From contig CAYWKS010000039.1 of assembly GCA_964458935.1 (NCBI GenBank), positions 1 through 25,120 of the forward strand: 25,120 nucleotides of DNA, given 5' to 3'. The stretch's first letter is position 1. Each line of letters opens with the position of its first letter. The translations under genes were made by a program, and so were the position numbers. Under the pieces are notes generated by a model. It did no database searches. It was given only the letters and a program-made list of their open reading frames with translations, and had not been told where the DNA came from. Below are positions 21,637-25,120 of the stretch, piece by piece. Source of the DNA: CAYWKS01 sp964458935. Its GTDB lineage: Bacteria; Planctomycetota; Phycisphaerae; Phycisphaerales; Zrk34.

Positions 21637-22809
21637 CTAATCCCTCGGCCGCATCGCCGCGCCGTGCTGGACGGCCCGCTTGCCGAAGCGGTCGGTGATC
21701 GCGTCGAGCGCCTGGTCGATGCGGCGCTGCCGGGCGTCTTCCGCCGCGCCGAACAGCCCGAGCTGACCCGCGCCCGCGGCCAGGCCCGACGCGCTCATCC
21801 CGATCAGCCGCACCGGGCGAAACGACTGGGCCGCCCACGCGTCGAACAGCCCCCGCGCCGCGGTCCACAGCGTCCGCGTCGCGTCGGTGGGCCCGTCGAG
21901 CGTGACCGAACGGGTGATCGTCTCGAAGTCGCCGTAGCGGACCTTCACGGTCACGCGGCCGGCGCGCAGCGATCGCCGCCGAAGCCGCCAGCCCACCTGC
22001 TCCACGTGGTCGAACAGCACCCCCCGGACCGCGTCGGGGTCGGCCATGTCCTCGCCGAACGTCTGCTCGTGGCCGATGCTCTTCGCCTGGTGGTCGGGCA
22101 CGACCGGCCGGTCGTCCATGCCGTGCGCCAGTCGGCCGATCCGGTCGGCGTCGGCCCCGAAGAACGCCTCCAGCCACGCCGCGTCGAGCCGCTGCAGATC
22201 CCCGAACGTGCTCACCCCGCGGTCGCGCAACCGGCGCTCCGTCCGCGGGCCCACGCCCCACATCAACCCGACCGGCATCGGCGCCAGCCAACCCGCCGGG
22301 TCCGCGAAGTCCGCCACGGTCAGGCCGTCCGGCTTGTCCAGATCGCTCGCCAGCTTGGCCAGGAACTTGTTCGGCGCGACCCCGATCGAACCGGTCAGGC
22401 GCAAGTCGCGAGAGAGCTCCTGCTTGATGCGCCGCGCCACCCCTTCCGGCCGACCCAGCAGCCGCTCGGCGCCGGTCAGGTCCACGAACGCCTCGTCGAC
22501 GCTGAGCGGCTCGACCAGCGGGCTGAATCGCCCGAGCAGGTCGAACAACGCCCGGCTGGCGTCACGCACCGCCTCGCCCGGCACCCCCACCACCACCGCC
22601 TCGCCGCAAAGCCGCCTCGCGCGGGTCATCGGCATCGCCGACCGGCAGCCGAACTGTCGCGCCTCGTAGCTCGCCGCCGCGACCACGCCACGCGGCCCGT
22701 CGCCCCCGACCAGCACCGGACGGCCCCGAAGCTCCGGCCGATCCCGCTGCACGATCGACGCGAAAAACGCGTCCATGTCCACGTGCAATATGACACGCCC
22801 GTCCGTCAT
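21637..22809 (-). CDS. dinB: DNA polymerase IV (Y-family), 390 aa
   Basis: Translesion DNA polymerase. The catalytic acids are visible as D11 (HVDMDAFFASIVQ) and D105-E106 (PLSVDEAFVDLTG). The palm/finger signature SYEARQFGCRSAMPM and the helix-hairpin-helix GVGPRTERRLRDRGV are present. The C-terminal little finger follows, and a beta-clamp-binding motif QLGLF lies near the end. Length is a little above the E. coli enzyme (351). It reads away from the GH16-like gene, with only 18 bp between the two start codons, and shares a -10 box with it. No LexA-type operator is obvious. Confidence 0.95.
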   Translation of the reverse strand: MTDGRVILHVDMDAFFASIVQRDRPELRGRPVLVGGDGPRGVVAAASYEARQFGCRSAMPMTRARRLCGEAVVVGVPGEAVRDASRALFDLLGRFSPLVEPLSVDEAFVDLTGAERLLGRPEGVARRIKQELSRDLRLTGSIGVAPNKFLAKLASDLDKPDGLTVADFADPAGWLAPMPVGLMWGVGPRTERRLRDRGVSTFGDLQRLDAAWLEAFFGADADRIGRLAHGMDDRPVVPDHQAKSIGHEQTFGEDMADPDAVRGVLFDHVEQVGWRLRRRSLRAGRVTVKVRYGDFETITRSVTLDGPTDATRTLWTAARGLFDAWAAQSFRPVRLIGMSASGLAAGAGQLGLFGAAEDARQRRIDQALDAITDRFGKRAVQHGAAMRPRD

Positions 22810-22821
22810 GATGCTATTCTA
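22790..22821. promoter_or_regulatory. Divergent promoter with a shared -10 box for dinB and the GH16-like gene
   Basis: TATTCTA at 22815-22821 reads TATTCT on the + strand, 7 nt before ATG 22828, and TAGAAT on the - strand, 6 nt before the dinB ATG (22809). A + strand -35 candidate, ATGACA (22790-22795), lies 19 nt upstream, inside dinB. Neither gene has a ribosome-binding site, so both transcripts would be leaderless. Confidence 0.6.
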
Positions 22822-22827
22822 CCGCCC

Positions 22828-23718
22828 ATGCTCTCCCGCACGGCCACATTGTTCGCGCTCACCTGGCTCGCCGCGGGCCCCGGCACATCGCCGCACGCCG
22901 CCGCCCAGCGGCCCGACGGAACCGATGCGCCCGTCCACCAGCCCGGCTACACGCTCGTCTGGCACGATGAGTTCACCCGCACCGGCTCGCCCGACCCCGC
23001 GCGGTGGCGCTACGAAACCGGCTACATCCGTAACCACGAGCTGCAGTACTACACCCCCGACAACGCCGCCGTCCGGGACGGCATGCTCGTCATCTCCGCC
23101 AACCGCGAACGCCCCCCCGAGCCCGGCGAGCAACACACGCTCACCCCCGAAACCCGCCGCCACACCCAACCCCGCTTCACCTCCGCCAGCCTCGAGATGC
23201 GCCGCGAGCACGCGTTTCAGTACGGCCGCGTCATCGTCCGCGCCGCCATCAAGACCGAGCCCGGACTCTGGCCGGCTATCTGGACCGTCGGCGTCGACCG
23301 TCGCTGGCCGGCCTGCGGCGAGACCCACATCATGGCGTTCTACGACCAGACCATCCTCGCCAACTTCTGCTGGGCCGATCCCAACGGCCAACCCGCCTGG
23401 CACTCCGCCAAGAAATCCATGGCGTGGCTCTACCAACAGGCCGCCGAGCAGGCCTGGGACGAACGGTTCCACGTCTGGCAACTCGACTGGACCGCCGACC
23501 ACATGACCATCCAACTCGACGGCGTCACCCTCAACACGTTCGACGTCGAACGGGCGACCGATCCCAACGGGTTCAACCCCTTCCGCCAGCCCCACGTGCT
23601 CAAGCTCAACCTCGCGATCGGCAGCAACGGCGGCGATCCGACCAACACGCCGTTCCCCTCCCGCTACCTCATCGACTACGTCCGCGTCTACCGCCGGCAC
23701 GACGCCACCAACCGGTAG
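22828..23718 (+). CDS. Secreted GH16-like protein with a degraded catalytic motif, 296 aa
   Basis: A signal peptide (MLSRTATLFALTWLAAGPG, cleavage near AAAQ) precedes a glycoside hydrolase family 16 jelly roll: YTLVWHDEFTRTGSPDPARW, YETGYIRNHELQYYT, YGRVIVRAAIKTEPGLWPAIW, FHVWQLDWTADHMTIQLDG, LNLAIGSNGGDPTNTPFPSR and IDYVRVYRR. The catalytic motif, normally E-I-D-I-M-E, reads E165-T-H167-I-M-A170. The nucleophile Glu remains, but the helper Asp is His and the acid/base Glu is Ala. The family cleaves beta-glucans, laminarin, agar or carrageenan. This copy may be a carbohydrate-binding pseudoenzyme. ATG 22828 is chosen for the signal peptide. The open frame upstream is the dinB antisense. Confidence 0.9.
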   Translation: MLSRTATLFALTWLAAGPGTSPHAAAQRPDGTDAPVHQPGYTLVWHDEFTRTGSPDPARWRYETGYIRNHELQYYTPDNAAVRDGMLVISANRERPPEPGEQHTLTPETRRHTQPRFTSASLEMRREHAFQYGRVIVRAAIKTEPGLWPAIWTVGVDRRWPACGETHIMAFYDQTILANFCWADPNGQPAWHSAKKSMAWLYQQAAEQAWDERFHVWQLDWTADHMTIQLDGVTLNTFDVERATDPNGFNPFRQPHVLKLNLAIGSNGGDPTNTPFPSRYLIDYVRVYRRHDATNR

Positions 23719-23732
23719 CCGCCGCCGTCGGT

Positions 23733-23738
23733 TATACT
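23733..23738 (+). promoter_or_regulatory. Possible -10 box for folP
   Basis: TATACT lies 47 nt before the folP ATG, in the short gap after the GH16-like gene. No good -35 is seen. Confidence 0.4.
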
Positions 23739-23785
23739 GATCGCGTCACTGCAACCCGCGGCGCTCACGCAGGTCGACCCGACTC

Positions 23786-24637
23786 ATGCACCTCCAACTG
23801 CCCGGTGAACGCGTCCTCGCGCTGGATCGGCCGGCCATCATGGCCGTGCTCAACATCACCCCCGACAGCTTCTCCGACGGCGGCGAGCTGCTCGACCCCG
23901 ACGCCGCCGTCCTCGCCGCGCAACACGCACTCGACGCCGGCGCCGACATCCTCGACGTCGGCGGCGAGTCCACCCGCCCCGGCGCCGCACGCATCGAGCC
24001 CGGCGAGCAGGTCCGTCGCGTCGTGCCCGTCGTCGAAGCCCTCGCCGAACGACACCCCGACGCCGTCATCAGCATCGATACCACCCGCCACGCCGTCGCC
24101 GAAGCCGCACTCGACGCCGGCGCCGTCATCCTCAACGACGTCAGCGCCGGCCGCGACGATGACGATCGCATGTTCGCCCTCGCCGCCGAGCGCGGCTGCC
24201 CCCTCGTGCTCATGCACATGCAGGGCGCACCGGCCGACATGCAGAACCACCCGACCTACCACGACGTCGTCGCCGAGGTCCGCGCGTTCCTCCTCGAACG
24301 CGCCGCCGACGCACAACGGGCCGGCGTCCCCCACCACCAACTGATCCTCGACCCGGGCATCGGGTTCGGCAAGACCACCGCCCACAACCTCCAGCTCCTC
24401 GCCCACCTCGACACATGGGTCGATACCGGACACCCCGTGCTCCTCGGCGCCTCCCGCAAACGCTTCCTCGGGCAGGTCGTCGGCGTCACCGATCCGGCCG
24501 AACGCGACATCGCGACCGCCGCCGTCTCCGCGCTCGCCGTCCGGGCCGGCGTCCACATCCTCCGCGTCCACAATGTCGCCCCCAACCGCCAGGCCGCCGA
24601 CGTAACCTTTGCCATCATGACGCATCGAAACACGTAA
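23786..24637 (+). CDS. folP: Dihydropteroate synthase, 283 aa
   Basis: It condenses para-aminobenzoate with hydroxymethyl-dihydropterin pyrophosphate in folate synthesis and is the target of sulfonamides. The family motifs are intact: VLNITPDSFSDGG (21-33), DVGGESTRPGA (57-67), SIDTT (96-100, D98), ILNDVSA (115-121), LILDPGIGFGKT (186-197, K196), GASRKRFLG (221-229, R224 and K225) and RVHNV (260-264). Length is normal. It lies 67 bp after the GH16-like gene and 85 bp before trxA, which has its own promoter, so it is probably transcribed alone. Confidence 0.96.
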   Translation: MHLQLPGERVLALDRPAIMAVLNITPDSFSDGGELLDPDAAVLAAQHALDAGADILDVGGESTRPGAARIEPGEQVRRVVPVVEALAERHPDAVISIDTTRHAVAEAALDAGAVILNDVSAGRDDDDRMFALAAERGCPLVLMHMQGAPADMQNHPTYHDVVAEVRAFLLERAADAQRAGVPHHQLILDPGIGFGKTTAHNLQLLAHLDTWVDTGHPVLLGASRKRFLGQVVGVTDPAERDIATAAVSALAVRAGVHILRVHNVAPNRQAADVTFAIMTHRNT

Positions 24638-24666
24638 CAGGACGGCGACGCCGGGCGCGGCCAACC

Positions 24667-24695
24667 TTGATCCCCCCATCGCCGCCCTCTAGAAT
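24667..24695 (+). promoter_or_regulatory. Promoter of trxA
   Basis: TTGATC (24667-24672) and TAGAAT (24690-24695) have a 17-nt spacer. AAGGAG (24710-24715) lies 7 nt before the ATG, so this transcript has a short normal leader. Confidence 0.8.
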
Positions 24696-24722
24696 CGCCC
24701 GCGTTCACCAAGGAGCATCGAC

Positions 24723-25055
24723 ATGGCCACCGACACCATCATCGAACTGACCGACGATAACTTCGAGTCCGAGGTCCTTCAGTCCGATCAGCCCGTCCTC
24801 GTCGACTTCTGGGCCGAGTGGTGCATGCCCTGCCGCATGCTCGCGCCCGCCGTCGAGGAACTCGCCGACGAATACAACGGCAAGGCCAAGGTCGGCAAGA
24901 TCGACACCGACGCCAACCGCGAGACGACCATGAAGTATGGCATCAACGCCATCCCCACCGTGCTCGTCTTCAAGGGCGGAGAGGTCGTCAAGAAGTTCGT
25001 CGGCATGACCAACAAGCAGGACATGTCCGAAGCCCTCGACGAAGCCGCCGGCTGA
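24723..25055 (+). CDS. trxA: Thioredoxin with WCMPC active site, 110 aa
   Basis: It is a cytoplasmic thiol-disulfide reductase. VLVDFWAEWCMPCRMLAP gives the redox pair C34 and C37, with Met in place of the usual Gly between them (WCMPC rather than WCGPC). The remaining features are canonical: D28 buried near the site, KIDTDAN, the cis-Pro loop NAIPTVLVF and the GG of FKGGEVVKKFVG. Length is normal. It has a strong ribosome-binding site and its own promoter, and a terminator follows. Confidence 0.95.
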   Translation: MATDTIIELTDDNFESEVLQSDQPVLVDFWAEWCMPCRMLAPAVEELADEYNGKAKVGKIDTDANRETTMKYGINAIPTVLVFKGGEVVKKFVGMTNKQDMSEALDEAAG

Positions 25056-25090
25056 CCCTCACTCCCCACCCCGCCAAACCATCACGCCAG

Positions 25091-25118
25091 GCCCCCGCCC
25101 ACCGTGCGGGGGCTTGTT
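25091..25118 (+). terminator. Rho-independent-type terminator after trxA
   Basis: GCCCCCGC and GCGGGGGC form an 8-bp stem with a 7-nt loop, followed by TTGTT. It starts 36 bp after the trxA stop. Confidence 0.7.
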
Positions 25119-25120
25119 CG

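Noticed and set aside
20445..21698. 417-codon open frame on the + strand
   Set aside because: It is antisense to the RsbU-like phosphatase, whose motifs are clear, and has no recognisable domain.
21568..22827. N-terminal extension of the GH16-like frame by about 420 codons
   Set aside because: The extension is the antisense of dinB. The signal peptide and promoter place the start at 22828.
1..25120. CRISPR array, rRNA genes, transposase or IS ends
   Set aside because: I saw no regularly spaced identical repeats of CRISPR type, no rRNA sequence and no transposase-like protein in any frame.

Overview
The window joins two kinds of DNA. Positions about 39 to 13592 are an integrated genetic element sitting in a tRNA-Glu(CTC) gene. 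Positions 13593 to 25120 are GC-rich chromosome. The chromosomal genes, the sulfatase remnant, the S16 protein with a long tail and the integrase subfamily (NLRSTRE box) together suggest a planctomycete, probably of the Phycisphaerae. This is a judgement from gene style, not from a search. A 100-N scaffold gap at 1592-1691 shows that this is a draft or metagenomic assembly.

Element (39-13592). All of its genes read on the + strand. The right end carries the tyrosine recombinase (12324-13616), preceded by a tightly packed block: two small HTH/excisionase-like proteins, a CHC2/Toprim/DUF3987 primase-helicase-like protein, a TubC_N-like protein and an XRE regulator. The left half carries cargo: small HTH and unknown genes, a type III-like restriction-modification locus (mod, res-like helicase, separate PD-(D/E)xK nuclease), a lipoprotein and a large unknown protein. 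No capsid, terminase, relaxase or conjugation genes are visible, so it looks like a satellite-like or mobilisable integrative element with a defence load.

The most striking point is the attachment site. The att core lies inside the integrase reading frame. In the integrated state the last 12 integrase codons come from antisense tRNA-Glu DNA. An open, in-frame 70-codon tail (41-253) is stranded at the other end of the element. Circularisation would rejoin them into a 488-residue integrase and would also place the left-end genes (250-579, 576-899, 910-1389) directly behind it through ATGA overlaps. Integration has also separated the tRNA-Glu gene from what looks like its own terminator (9-30).

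Chromosome (13593-25120). In order: tRNA-Glu (-); a secreted coiled-coil protein (+) convergent with a small lipoprotein (-); murB-ddl for peptidoglycan precursor synthesis; a small two-helix membrane protein (-); an rpsP-trmD-rplS ribosome/tRNA-modification operon with a good promoter and a leader hairpin; a sulfatase pseudogene; an RsbU-like phosphatase and dinB (both -); a GH16-like secreted protein divergent from dinB whose catalytic motif is degraded; folP; and trxA with a terminator. Several chromosomal genes (murB, the RsbU-like gene, dinB, probably the GH16-like gene) have a TANNNT box 6-7 nt before the ATG and no Shine-Dalgarno sequence, which suggests leaderless transcripts. dinB and the GH16-like gene appear to share one bidirectional -10 box.
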